The translations under genes and the position numbers were made by a program. A DNA stretch of 64,000 nucleotides, taken from the NCBI GenBank assembly GCA_002402465.1, contig DHFW01000049.1:310001-374000 (forward strand), read 5' to 3'. Within the stretch, counting starts at the first letter, position 1. Each line of letters opens with the position of its first letter. Below are positions 27,603 through 36,749 of this stretch, piece after piece. Under the pieces are notes generated by a model. It saw only the letters and a list, made by a program, of their open reading frames with translations, searched no databases and was not told the origin of the DNA. This DNA comes from Bacteroidales bacterium UBA4814. GTDB lineage: Bacteria; Bacteroidota; Bacteroidia; Bacteroidales; UBA7960.

Positions 27603-29513
27603 TCACTCGAGGGTGAGTCTTTTTAGTTCTTCATTTAGTTGCTCGAGAGCCTGCCGGCAAACCCGGGTAGAGTTTTCAACCATTGCCGGTATTTTGTCCA
27701 GATTTTCTTTTTTGTCGGCATACTGCTCAATCTGTTCCACCTCATCTTCAATTTGGTTAATTCCCACGTAGTTGAGCTGAGGTTTTAGTTTGTGTGCGAT
27801 CTGCTTCACTGCTTCCCAGTCCTGGTTTTTGGTTTTGGTGTAGAGGTTCTCGAGCACTTCGGGGGTGTTGTCCACAAAATACGAGATCATGGTGACCATA
27901 AACTCCTTGTCGCCATCACTCATTTGTTCGAGGTTGCTGAGGTCATACAATTTTTCTTTCATGATATTTTCAGGAGGAGGGTTGGTAGTAACTATTTTTT
28001 CTTTTTGGCGGTATTCTGTCACCAGTTTTTCAATTTTATTTTTCAATTCTTCAGGCTCGTAGGGTTTTGGCACAAAGTCGTTGGCCCCTGCCTCCAGGCA
28101 TTTTTTTCGGGCGTTTTCGCCAATGCTGGCTGTTATGCCAATAATAGGTATGTTGGCATAGGGGGCGTTTTCGGCGACTCGTATGGCATCTATGGTTTGC
28201 AGGCCGTTCAGTCCGGGCATCTGCACATCCATAAGAATCAGGTCATATTGTTGGGATTTGAGCTTTTCCAGTACATTGAATCCGGTTCTTACAAATTCAG
28301 GTTCAATGCCCATTTTTTTTAGCTGGTGCTTCATTACCATTTGGTTCAGTTCCACATCTTCTGCCACCAGAATCTTAATGTTTTCTGGCTTTGGGGGCTC
28401 ATTTTCGGAAGCAGAAATATTTTCTGCCTTTTCGGTTTCGCGCGGGGGGGTCAGGTCGAATGGCAGCAAAAAATGAAAGTAAAAAGCCTGGCTGTTGATT
28501 TCCTGCAAAAGTATGCTTCCTTCCAGCAGGTCCACGTTGTATTTTACTTTTTCAAGGGTAAGGTTGAAATCTGCAGAACTTTGCACATTGTTTTCGGTTT
28601 CTGGCTTGCCAGGGGCAAACTGGCCCAGCACAAAAAAAGAGATTTCGAATTTTTCCAGGCTTTTTTGTTCGCCCAGGGCGGTAATTCTAATGGACCGGGT
28701 GCAGGGGTGGGCCAGCAGAAATTCGGCCAGGTAAATTATGATCTGGCTTAGGCGCCTGCTGTCGCCATATACGCAGTCGGGCAGCGACAGATCGGCTTCT
28801 ACGGCGGTATGAATGCCTTTTTCCTGTGCACGCCGGGCAAAGAGCAGTTGGAAGTCTTCAATGGTTTTTTTCAGCGAAAGCGCTTTTTTGGCTGGCTTCA
28901 AATCGGGTTGCTCTCCCAGGCAGGTGAGCATCATGTCATCAATCATTCCCGAAAGGATGCTGATAGTTTGCTTTAGCTTTTTCACAAATACGAGTTGCTG
29001 CTCGTTCAGAGGCGTGTCGAAAAGCAATCCGCAGAGCGCAATGAGGTTGTATAGCGGGTTGCGCAGGTCATGGGCAATGTGCGAAAGCTCTTCTTTGCGC
29101 GAAACCATATCGGCTGGCAAGGCTTGCAGTAGCTTTTCCACAGGCTGAAAAATGATTAAATGCTGCAGGGGTTGCTGCCGACCTGGCCAGGGGTAAAAGG
29201 CCGCATGCAGCTTCATTGCCTTGCCATCTTTGGCCTGAAGGCAAAGTTCTCTTTTCCAGGTCTTACCCGACTGTATCAGGTTCTCCAGCTCGGTTTTGAA
29301 TCCCTGGTGATGGGAGGATGAGTCGATAAAATCGGTAAAACGGCCGTGAACTTCACTAACATTGTACCCGCTGAGAGTTGCGAATTGTTTGTTGGCATAA
29401 GTAACTCGACCTTGCTCGTTCAGCATCAGCAAGGCAATGTTTTCGTCAAGCGCGTACCAGTAAAGGTCAAGCAATTCTTTTGCCGATAATTCAGCCTGTT
29501 CTTTAGTATGCAT
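27603..29513 (-). CDS. PAS / degenerate histidine kinase / receiver / Hpt hybrid sensor
   Basis: A 636-residue cytoplasmic protein. ATG at 29513 is preferred to GTG at 29528. PAS domain about 15-125; HisKA-like H-box IAHDLRNPL with His148; a region where the ATPase domain should be (about 215-352); receiver about 378-498 with acidic ED and phospho-acceptor Asp429 (LILMDVQMP); Hpt domain about 525-630 with His574 (IAHKLKPQL). The ATPase region lacks the N-box asparagines (after DSRRLSQI comes IIYLAEFLLAH) and shows neither DxGxG nor GTGLGL glycine boxes. It therefore looks unable to bind ATP while phosphotransfer residues are intact. It lies upstream of the polysaccharide operon. Confidence 0.85.
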   Translation of the reverse strand: MHTKEQAELSAKELLDLYWYALDENIALLMLNEQGRVTYANKQFATLSGYNVSEVHGRFTDFIDSSSHHQGFKTELENLIQSGKTWKRELCLQAKDGKAMKLHAAFYPWPGRQQPLQHLIIFQPVEKLLQALPADMVSRKEELSHIAHDLRNPLYNLIALCGLLFDTPLNEQQLVFVKKLKQTISILSGMIDDMMLTCLGEQPDLKPAKKALSLKKTIEDFQLLFARRAQEKGIHTAVEADLSLPDCVYGDSRRLSQIIIYLAEFLLAHPCTRSIRITALGEQKSLEKFEISFFVLGQFAPGKPETENNVQSSADFNLTLEKVKYNVDLLEGSILLQEINSQAFYFHFLLPFDLTPPRETEKAENISASENEPPKPENIKILVAEDVELNQMVMKHQLKKMGIEPEFVRTGFNVLEKLKSQQYDLILMDVQMPGLNGLQTIDAIRVAENAPYANIPIIGITASIGENARKKCLEAGANDFVPKPYEPEELKNKIEKLVTEYRQKEKIVTTNPPPENIMKEKLYDLSNLEQMSDGDKEFMVTMISYFVDNTPEVLENLYTKTKNQDWEAVKQIAHKLKPQLNYVGINQIEDEVEQIEQYADKKENLDKIPAMVENSTRVCRQALEQLNEELKRLTLE

Positions 29514-29755
29514 CCCAGTTAAAATCACTCAATTACCATCGCTTAAGGCCAATCTGGAAATTTCCCTTGCCAATGTGAAAAGAAACGTAACAAGCGACGT
29601 GTTTTCATCGCCTAATAGATATTTTCAAATATATTGCATTTTACCCTTAGTTTTACGCTTAACCTTAAAAAAAATTAAATAAAAGAGTTATTTTTGTTTT
29701 TCACACCGTTGAATGGTGATTTTTCTTGCTTTAAAACTTTTTCAACCAGCTTATT

Positions 29756-30400
29756 ATGGCCTACAGGCTAAAAGGCGTTTGGATGTTGTTTTTTGCTTTG
29801 TTCTTTGGGGCAGGGTTTGCTGCGGGACAGGGCTTCGATGGCGGCCTTCGTGCCGGCATTGCTGCCAGCGAGGTTTCGGGCGATAACCTGGGTGGCCCCG
29901 ACAAGCTGGGCTGGTTTGCCTCGGTTTTTACCAGTACCGGGCTTGGTGCATACAGCCGGGTGCAGCTCGAGATGCTTTACATACAAAAAGGAAGCCGATC
30001 GCGCCCCAACGAAAAAAACAACTTTTACGACTATCGCTTTTCACTCCAGTATGTCGAGGTTCCCTTGCTGTTTATTTATGATTTTCCTTTGGGGGAAAAC
30101 CTTCGCCATGGGGGGCGGCTCTCGCTCGAAGCAGGCCTTTCACTGGCCTTTTTGGTGGCAGCCCTCGAAAAAGAAAACGACCTTGAAATCGATCTTGCCC
30201 AGGAAAAGCCTTATAACGATGCAGAGTTGAATGTGTTGCTCGGACTATATTATCCTGTGGCCAATCGCCTCAAATTTCACCTGCGTTTTTCGCAGGGCAT
30301 TACCCCGCTCAGGCCCCACCTGGGCGGCTCGCAAACATGGTACAACCGCGGGCAATATAACACCGTATGGACATTCGGCCTGGCATGGTCGCTGCTATAG
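29756..30400 (+). CDS. Small outer-membrane beta-barrel protein (PorT-like)
   Basis: A 214-residue exported protein. Signal peptide to about residue 24 (MLFFALFFGAGFAAGQ), then alternating strands (GGLRAGIAASEVSG, SRVQLEMLYIQKG, VEVPLLFIYDF) ending WTFGLAWSLL. This is the pattern of the PorT-like outer-membrane barrel group. No specific role can be assigned. It diverges from the hybrid sensor gene and precedes an OmpR-type two-component pair by 140 bases. A TATTTTTG box at 29689-29696 may be its -7 element. Confidence 0.8.
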   Translation: MAYRLKGVWMLFFALFFGAGFAAGQGFDGGLRAGIAASEVSGDNLGGPDKLGWFASVFTSTGLGAYSRVQLEMLYIQKGSRSRPNEKNNFYDYRFSLQYVEVPLLFIYDFPLGENLRHGGRLSLEAGLSLAFLVAALEKENDLEIDLAQEKPYNDAELNVLLGLYYPVANRLKFHLRFSQGITPLRPHLGGSQTWYNRGQYNTVWTFGLAWSLL

Positions 30401-30467
30401 CAATGCATGCAGTCCACTCATCTGTATTAAGAAATTGTTAAATTAATTTTAAGGAAACTATAAATGA

Positions 30468-30484
30468 GCCCTTTATAAAAGGGC
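30468..30484 (+). terminator. Short terminator-like hairpin
   Basis: GCCCTTT and AAAGGGC pair around a 3-base loop between the barrel gene and the response-regulator gene. The following T run is weak, so termination may be partial. Confidence 0.4.
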
Positions 30485-30540
30485 CCGGGCTATTTTACTG
30501 AGAAAAATCAATTAATTTTGGCTTGCATTAAAATCAATAA

Positions 30541-31224
30541 ATGAAGCCAGGCAATTACCGCATTTTGCTTGTTGACGACGAACCCGACATCCTGGAGTTT
30601 ATCGGATACAACCTCACCCGCGAAGGCTACACAGTATACAAATCCCTCAATGGCAAACAGGCATTGGAAAAAGCCCGCGAGGTACTTCCGCACTTGATTA
30701 TTCTTGATGTGATGATGCCCGAAATGGACGGCATGGAGACTTGCCGAGAGCTGAGGCGGTTTCCTGAGCTTTCGCACAGCATTATTGCGTTCCTCACTGC
30801 CCGTGGAGAGGACTATTCTCAGCTGGCAGGCTTTGAGGCAGGTGCCGACGATTATATTGCCAAGCCCATTAAGCCCAGCTTGTTGCTGAGCCGTGTAAAA
30901 GCCCTGTTGCGCCGATCGGCCCGAGCAGGCGAAGCCGGCGAAAGGGTACAGGTGGGCAATATTCTGATAGACCGCGAGCGTTACCTGATTTTTAAAGACG
31001 AGCAGGAAATAAGTCTTCCCAAAAAAGAATTTGAACTGCTTGCCCTTTTGGCCTCCAGGCCCAATAAGGTGTTTTCGCGCGAAGAGATCTTTGCCAGCGT
31101 TTGGGGAACCAACGTGGTGGTAGGCGATCGCACCATCGATGTACACGTGCGCAAGCTGCGCGAAAAGATCGGCCTGGAAAACATCAAAACAGTGAAAGGT
31201 GTGGGCTACAAATTCGAGGTGTAG
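30541..31224 (+). CDS. OmpR/PhoB-family response regulator
   Basis: A 227-residue DNA-binding regulator. Receiver domain 1-125 with DDE (about 13-15), phospho-acceptor Asp in LIILDVMMP, Thr in FLTARG and Lys in IAKPIKP. The C-terminal winged helix (about 130-226) has LPKKEFELLALL, VFSREEIFASVWG and RTIDVHVRKLREKIG. The sensor kinase gene starts 4 bases after the stop, so the two form one operon. Whether it controls the TonB receptor downstream is not shown by the sequence. Confidence 0.95.
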   Translation: MKPGNYRILLVDDEPDILEFIGYNLTREGYTVYKSLNGKQALEKAREVLPHLIILDVMMPEMDGMETCRELRRFPELSHSIIAFLTARGEDYSQLAGFEAGADDYIAKPIKPSLLLSRVKALLRRSARAGEAGERVQVGNILIDRERYLIFKDEQEISLPKKEFELLALLASRPNKVFSREEIFASVWGTNVVVGDRTIDVHVRKLREKIGLENIKTVKGVGYKFEV

Positions 31225-31227
31225 GTT

Positions 31228-32322
31228 ATGATGAATTATGCAACCCCGCGCAAACTTGCCCTGATTACTTCTTTGATCGTTTCCCTGGCATTTTCACTTG
31301 CCTATGGCATTACCACCCGCATTGTGTATGGCGAGTTGCTCTGGAAAACCCTGCTGGTAGGTAATTTGGTACTGTTTGTGATTACTTTTTTTCTGTTTCG
31401 ATTTATCCTCGAGCGCTTTATATACGACCGCATAAGGTTGATTTACAAAACCATACATGAGATGAAAGCCCCTAAGGGGCAGAAAAAGGCCATATTATTT
31501 GGCAAAAACGACATTATAAGGGAAACCAACCAGGAAGTGCTTGAATGGGCCACCAGCAAAAAGAAAGAGGTGGAAGAACTCAAGAAGCTTGAAGCCTACC
31601 GGCGCGAATTTCTGGGCAATGTGTCGCACGAGCTTAAAACCCCGATCTTCAACATCCAGGGCTATGTGCTTACCCTGCTCGACGGTGGCATCGACGATCC
31701 CGGGATTAATCGTAAATACCTTCTGCGTACCGAGCAAAGCATCGACCGCATGATCGGCATCATCGAAGACCTCGAAGCCATCGCAAAACTGGAGTCAGGC
31801 GAATTGAAGCTGAATTTTTCCACCTTCGACATGGTGGCACTGGCGCGCGAGGTAATGGAGTTTATGGAAATAAAGGCTGCTGCTCGAAATATTCACCTGC
31901 ACTTTGGCCGCAGCTATGACTCACCCATATTCGTCGAGGCCGACCGGCAAGGGATACAGCAAGTGCTTACCAACCTGGTGGTCAATTCCATTAAGTATGG
32001 CACCGAAAATGGCCGCACCAAGATTAGCTTTTTCGATATGGATGAGAACATACTGATTGAAGTAACCGACAGTGGCATAGGCATTCCCCGTGAGGAACTC
32101 CCAAGGGTCTTTGAACGTTTTTACCGGGGCGATAAAAGTCGCGCCTTTCGCGAAGGGGAGGGGGGCACCGGGCTGGGGCTGGCCATAGTGAAGCATATTA
32201 TTGAAGCCCATCAGCAAACCATTAACGTGCGCAGCACCCTGGGCGTAGGCACCACCTTTGCCTTTACCCTGCAAAAGGGAAAAGCCGCGGCAGGCAGCCG
32301 CAGGAACGTGTTTATGCTATAA
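31228..32322 (+). CDS. PhoR-like sensor histidine kinase
   Basis: A 364-residue inner-membrane kinase paired with the preceding regulator. Two N-terminal membrane helices (about 10-30 and 40-62) flank almost no periplasmic loop, so it probably senses within the membrane or from the cytoplasm. HisKA carries FLGNVSHELKTPI (His about residue 136). The ATPase domain has all boxes: N (NLVVNSIKYG), G1 (DSGIGI), F (FERFYRGD) and G2 (GTGLGLAI). It is intact, in contrast to the hybrid protein at 27603-29513. The C-terminal ~20 residues are basic. Confidence 0.94.
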   Translation: MMNYATPRKLALITSLIVSLAFSLAYGITTRIVYGELLWKTLLVGNLVLFVITFFLFRFILERFIYDRIRLIYKTIHEMKAPKGQKKAILFGKNDIIRETNQEVLEWATSKKKEVEELKKLEAYRREFLGNVSHELKTPIFNIQGYVLTLLDGGIDDPGINRKYLLRTEQSIDRMIGIIEDLEAIAKLESGELKLNFSTFDMVALAREVMEFMEIKAAARNIHLHFGRSYDSPIFVEADRQGIQQVLTNLVVNSIKYGTENGRTKISFFDMDENILIEVTDSGIGIPREELPRVFERFYRGDKSRAFREGEGGTGLGLAIVKHIIEAHQQTINVRSTLGVGTTFAFTLQKGKAAAGSRRNVFML

Positions 32323-32341
32323 CGTAATTTTAACATCTTTA

Positions 32342-32412
32342 TGAAACGAGCATGCATTGTTAAACACAAACACGGAGGAAAATTCTTCATGCGAGTTCCA
32401 TCCGACATTAAT
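32342..32412 (+). repeat. Dispersed ~70-base repeat, copy 1
   Basis: About 80% identical, with one 1-base indel, to 45853-45922 in the same orientation. Both copies share GCATG near the left, an ACACGGA-GAAAAT core and CATGCGAGTTCCATC toward the right. GCATG and CATGC can pair in both. A mini-ORF beginning MRVPSD follows in both copies, but its length differs, so coding is doubtful. The family is not one I recognise. Confidence 0.6.
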
Positions 32413-32575
32413 TTGAAAGTTATTTACGGATGAAAAACTTGGTTAATTTCTCGTTAATAACTTTTTTGTGGGCCTGTTTGAAAAAGAGATACTTTTGACC
32501 ATCTTTAATCCCCCTTAAAAAAAGTATTAACCAATATTTAACAAAAACTTAAAGTTGAAGTGCATTTTGGTGTTT

Positions 32576-32603
32576 TTGATTTCGCTGCAATCGATTAATT
32601 TTG
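32576..32603 (+). promoter_or_regulatory. Promoter of the large TonB receptor
   Basis: TTG (end of a T run, 32576-32578), 17-base spacer and TAATTTTG at 32596-32603 match the Bacteroidota consensus. It lies about 94 bases ahead of the start codon. Confidence 0.7.
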
Positions 32604-32696
32604 CCTCTCAATTTTAGCAAAACATACAATCACAATTTAGTTAGTCCTTAACCAATAAATCCAACCCTAATCTTTTCAATCACAAAACAAAAAACA

Positions 32697-35600
32697 ATGA
32701 GAAAACAAACCATTTTGATGTGCGTGATTGCTGTCTTAAGCCTGCTTATCGGGTCGAATGCAGCATTTGCTCAGGGTATCACAACCGCCTCTGTCGAGGG
32801 TACGGTTTTGACCATTACCAGTGAGCCCATGCCCAATGCCAACGTGGTTGCCGTTCACCTTCCTTCGGGAACGCGCTATGGCACCATTACCAGGGCAGAT
32901 GGCCGCTTTAATTTGCCCAACCTCCGGACCGGTGGACCTTACGAGATTACTGTCAGCCACGTGGGTTATCAGAACGACCAGGTAAGTGATATTTACCTCT
33001 CGCTGGGTGAAACCCGCAGTATGGTATTTTTTATGCTCGAAGTGGGCGTGGTGCTCGAAGAGGTGGTTATTGCCGGCACCCTCGACCGTGTGTTTAATGC
33101 TGGTCGTACAGGTGCCACCACCAACCTCGACAGCGAAACCATTAACCTGATGCCGACTATTTCGCGCAGCATCAACGACTTTACCCGCCTTAACCCGCAA
33201 AGTAACGGAACCAGCTTTGCCGGTCGCGACAACCGCTTTAACAACTACACCATCGACGGTAACATTTACAATAACAACTTTGGTCTGGGTTCCGGGCAGT
33301 TTGCCGGAACCAACCCCATTAGTATTGAAGTTATCGAAGAAATCCAGGTAAATATTGCTCCTTACGACGTTCGTTCGGGTGGTTTTACCGGTGCCAACGT
33401 GAATGCTATTACCAAATCCGGATCCAACGAGTTCCGTGGTTCGGCCTATTCTTTCCTCAGAAATGAATATATGATTGGCCGCAAAATTGGCGAGCAATCC
33501 CTCAACGTTTCCGACGCCGTGACGGAAATTCGTGGCGCCAGTGTTGGTGGACCGATTATCCGCGACCGCCTTTTCTTCTTTGTTAGTGTGGAACAAGAAG
33601 AAGCTTCGGTACCTGGCGACCAGCGCCTTGCCACCCGCCCCGGGCTTCCGCCCGATGGCCAGAACGTAACCAGGGTGCCCGCCGATCGCATGGACTTTGT
33701 AAGGCAGCAAATGATGTCAATATATGGTTATGAAACAGGTCCTTACGAAAACTATCCTTTTGCTAACGAGGGCCTGCGTCTTAACTTCAGGGTTGACTTT
33801 AACATTAACCGCAACCACCGCCTGGCTGTGCGCCTCAATCATTACGATGCTTTCCGCGATGTGACCATTAACGGTAACAGCGTTAGAAACGTGACCCGCT
33901 ATAGTAACACCAACCGTTTTGGTAATGAAGCGCTCACCTTCCGCAATGCCAACTATACCGACGATAATACGGTTACCTCACTTGTAGCCGAGCTGAACTC
34001 AGTGTTTGGCAACCGTTTTGCCAACAACCTGAACATTGGCTACACCACCATTCAGGACCCTACCCGTGGTATTCCCGGCGGACAGGTATTCCCGTTTATT
34101 GAAGTTCTGGAGTGGGATGGCGATCCTCCGCCGGCTGAAACCCTCGGTACTCCCAGGTATTATTTTGCGCTGGGTAACGAACTTTACTCGGTTGGTAACC
34201 TGCTTGAAAACGACGTTTTCAATATTACCAATAACTTCTCGGCATTTATGGGCGCGCATACCCTTACTGCCGGTATAAACTTCGAGTACCAAACCTTTGC
34301 CAATGCTTTCAACCCCAATGCGCATACGTTCTATCGATTTAACTCTTATCAGAACTTTCTGGATGTGGTTGTAAACAGGCTGCCCGATGCACGCCCCGAT
34401 GGCTTTGCTATGAGCTATTCTTACAAGGGCAAAGATGACCTGCCGCTCGACGAAACGGAATTCGCTCAGCTGGGTGTTTATTTCCAGGACAAGTATCAGG
34501 TTAACCGCGACCTTGTGGTTACCGCTGGTCTGCGTGTGGACCTGCCTTTTTTCCCCATTGATCTGCCCCGCAACCCCAGGCTGGACGCACTTGTAAATGA
34601 TGGTCTTTATTTTACTGATCCAAGGGATGGCTCTCAGATAATTCCTGATGTGAGCCAGCTGGCCAAGGCCCGTTTGCTTTTGTCGCCCAGAATTGCCGCC
34701 AACTGGGATGTGTTTGGTGACAACTCCCTGCAGGTTCGTGGTGGTACTGGCCTCTTCTCCGGACGTATTCCCTTTGTATGGATATCCAACCAGGTTAGTG
34801 CCAACGGTGTAACCCGCGGTTTAGATGGTTGGGATCGTTACTCCCTTGTAGGTGGTCAATGGGTTGAGAATGTTTGGGGCGAAGGCGGAAGGCCCGCATG
34901 GCAAGGCTTTCAGGCTGACCCCAGCGTGTATAAGCCCGATCCGGAAACGCTGGATGCTCAGCTTTCAAGAGACATTAACCTTACCGACCGCAACTTTAAA
35001 TTCCCCCAGGTGTGGCGTACCAACCTGGCAGCTGACTACAAACTGCCCTATGGTGTAATTGCTACCCTCGAGGGTATTTACTCGCAGGACTTCAACAGCC
35101 CATTGGCAATGAACATAAACCTGGCTGAACCTGCTGGTTATTTCAGCGGTGCTGACCCCAGACCCTATTTTTCCTCCTACACACAAAACTCCCAGTTCAA
35201 TGAGGTTATGTATCTGACCAATATTAACGAAGGATATTACGCTTCTATTACTGCTCAGCTGCAGAAAGACTTTGGCTCGGGTGTTTATGCCAGCCTTGCC
35301 TACACTCGCAGTGTAAGTAAAGACTATGGTCTGATTGGTGGCTCGCAGGCTGCTTCATTGTGGCCAAACGAAGTAGCCGAGAACCGCAACCAGCCCGAAG
35401 TTGGTTACAGCCGCTTCGACCAGCCCAACCGCATTGTGGGTTACCTCTCGCTCAATACGGCTATTTTTAGCCCCAGGAACACCACTACTTTCTCCCTGTA
35501 TTACAGTGGGGGCGAAGCCGGTCGTTTCAGCTATGTGTACGCCGGTAACTTTGGCGACCGTGCTGCCCGTTTGATGTATATTCCCAAAAGTGCAAACGAA

Positions 35601-36062
35601 GTACGGTTCATTCCCGTAACCATTGCCGGTACTACTTACACCCCCGAACAGCAATGGGCTATCCTGAATGATTATATTGAGCAGGATAAATACCTGAGCG
35701 CAAACCGTGGAAAAGTTGCCGAACGTAATGGGGCCATACTTCCCTGGCTGCACCGTTTCGACTTGCGTATTGCTCAGGATATCGTGTTTACCGGTCTGCC
35801 CGATCGTTATAAGCTGCAGTTTACCGTTGATATCCTCAACTTTGGTAACATGCTCAACAGCGAATGGGGTGTATCCGAAACCACCTGGCAGCGCTCACCC
35901 CTTACCTACGCCGGAAGAGATGCTACCGACAACGTTCCTACTTACAGGCTTACACGGGTAACTGGTGGTCCCGAAGGCGAAATTCCTTACGAGACCTTCA
36001 GGCCTATTATCGACATTAACCAGACCTGGAGTCTGCAGTTAGGTGTTAAATTTATCTTCTAA
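32697..36062 (+). CDS. Oar-like TonB-dependent receptor
   Basis: A 1121-residue outer-membrane protein. Signal peptide ends near residue 25 (NAAFAQ). A carboxypeptidase-regulatory-like beta-sandwich covers about 30-115 (VEGTV, TRADGRFNLPNL). A plug-like domain covers about 130-240 (SINDFTRLNPQSNG, TIDGNIYNNNFG, ANVNAITKSGSNEFRG). The rest is a large barrel ending WSLQLGVKFIF. This matches the Oar-type group, large receptors linked to adhesion or export of extracellular protein, rather than SusC, and no SusD partner is present. No N-terminal TonB box is obvious. A strong terminator follows directly. Confidence 0.9.
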   Translation: MRKQTILMCVIAVLSLLIGSNAAFAQGITTASVEGTVLTITSEPMPNANVVAVHLPSGTRYGTITRADGRFNLPNLRTGGPYEITVSHVGYQNDQVSDIYLSLGETRSMVFFMLEVGVVLEEVVIAGTLDRVFNAGRTGATTNLDSETINLMPTISRSINDFTRLNPQSNGTSFAGRDNRFNNYTIDGNIYNNNFGLGSGQFAGTNPISIEVIEEIQVNIAPYDVRSGGFTGANVNAITKSGSNEFRGSAYSFLRNEYMIGRKIGEQSLNVSDAVTEIRGASVGGPIIRDRLFFFVSVEQEEASVPGDQRLATRPGLPPDGQNVTRVPADRMDFVRQQMMSIYGYETGPYENYPFANEGLRLNFRVDFNINRNHRLAVRLNHYDAFRDVTINGNSVRNVTRYSNTNRFGNEALTFRNANYTDDNTVTSLVAELNSVFGNRFANNLNIGYTTIQDPTRGIPGGQVFPFIEVLEWDGDPPPAETLGTPRYYFALGNELYSVGNLLENDVFNITNNFSAFMGAHTLTAGINFEYQTFANAFNPNAHTFYRFNSYQNFLDVVVNRLPDARPDGFAMSYSYKGKDDLPLDETEFAQLGVYFQDKYQVNRDLVVTAGLRVDLPFFPIDLPRNPRLDALVNDGLYFTDPRDGSQIIPDVSQLAKARLLLSPRIAANWDVFGDNSLQVRGGTGLFSGRIPFVWISNQVSANGVTRGLDGWDRYSLVGGQWVENVWGEGGRPAWQGFQADPSVYKPDPETLDAQLSRDINLTDRNFKFPQVWRTNLAADYKLPYGVIATLEGIYSQDFNSPLAMNINLAEPAGYFSGADPRPYFSSYTQNSQFNEVMYLTNINEGYYASITAQLQKDFGSGVYASLAYTRSVSKDYGLIGGSQAASLWPNEVAENRNQPEVGYSRFDQPNRIVGYLSLNTAIFSPRNTTTFSLYYSGGEAGRFSYVYAGNFGDRAARLMYIPKSANEVRFIPVTIAGTTYTPEQQWAILNDYIEQDKYLSANRGKVAERNGAILPWLHRFDLRIAQDIVFTGLPDRYKLQFTVDILNFGNMLNSEWGVSETTWQRSPLTYAGRDATDNVPTYRLTRVTGGPEGEIPYETFRPIIDINQTWSLQLGVKFIF

Positions 36063-36083
36063 GATATTTCTTTAAGATAAGGC

Positions 36084-36125
36084 ACAAGAGGCTGCTCCAA
36101 ACCGGGGCAGCCTCTTGTATTTTTT
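36084..36125 (+). terminator. Strong rho-independent terminator
   Basis: Twelve perfect pairs (36084-36095 with 36107-36118), extendable by three more into the loop, followed by ATTTTTTAT. It closes the TonB receptor transcript. Confidence 0.9.
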
Positions 36126-36191
36126 ATGGGTTTTAAAAGTATGTGGTAGTCGTTTTTTCCATTAATTTTGGTCCTCAAAAAAATAGCGGAT

Positions 36192-36692
36192 ATGAATAAC
36201 AAGGTAACTTCGGCTTTTGTAATTGGCGTTCTGTTTTTCAGCTTTGCTGCTTGCAAATCAGATGGACTTCCAGGCCGGCAGGATGTGAAAAAGGTACTGG
36301 AGCAGCACTTCAACAGGGCAATATACAAGGATTATGTTGAGGTGCTGGACGTCAGAGTGGTGGAAAAAAGCCAGTCCAACTATATGGACGGAAAGTATGC
36401 AGATTTGCTGATTGAGGCCAGAATCAAAGTAAAAAAAGGTCATGTTATCTCCAAGCGTTATACGGCCACCTCTTTCGATGTAAATGAACAATGGGCCGAA
36501 AATTTTGAATCCACGCTGCAAGCGGCCGAATCGGAAGAGGATCGGCAAAATATCATCAACCTTTTTGAAGCCAATACCTTCAGCGAGGGCGAGCATACCA
36601 TCGAGGGAACCCTTACATACGCTTTGTTTGAAGAAAGGTGGCACCTGCTGAGTACTACCCTGTTTCCTGCCATGCTTGAGCGACCCGACTAG
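36192..36692 (+). CDS. Small lipoprotein, function unknown
   Basis: A 166-residue protein with a lipobox at the end of a hydrophobic signal (LFFSFAAC, Cys about residue 22). It should be lipid-anchored in the cell envelope. ATG at 36192 is chosen: the earlier in-frame TTG (36168) lies inside a TAATTTTG box (36163-36170) that is probably the promoter -7 element. The mature part has alternating hydrophobic strands and charged helices (RYTATSFDVNEQW, GTLTYALFEERWHLL). I recognise no family. It is isolated by a terminator upstream and the metal operon downstream. Confidence 0.75.
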   Translation: MNNKVTSAFVIGVLFFSFAACKSDGLPGRQDVKKVLEQHFNRAIYKDYVEVLDVRVVEKSQSNYMDGKYADLLIEARIKVKKGHVISKRYTATSFDVNEQWAENFESTLQAAESEEDRQNIINLFEANTFSEGEHTIEGTLTYALFEERWHLLSTTLFPAMLERPD

Positions 36693-36713
36693 CTCATTAT
36701 TAGTGAATAAAGC

Positions 36714-36744
36714 TTGTTATTTAGAAAGATTATAAATAACTTTG
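36714..36744 (+). promoter_or_regulatory. Promoter of the metal-uptake operon
   Basis: TTG at 36714-36716, 20-base spacer and TAACTTTG at 36737-36744. The ATG at 36750 follows so closely that the message would have little or no leader. The box also overlaps the upstream in-frame TTG, arguing against that as start codon. Confidence 0.55.
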
Positions 36745-36749
36745 TTTTA

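Larger units (their letters stand above)
32323..32696. other. 374-base intergenic stretch: dispersed repeat plus receptor promoter
   Basis: No gene. It holds one copy of a ~70-base dispersed repeat (32342-32412), the promoter at 32576-32603 and an unstructured ~90-base A-rich leader for the TonB receptor. Confidence 0.8.

Noticed and set aside
32388..32433. MRVPSD mini-ORF as an established gene
   Set aside because: Present in both repeat copies but with different lengths and diverging sequence after seven codons; kept only as part of the repeat observation.
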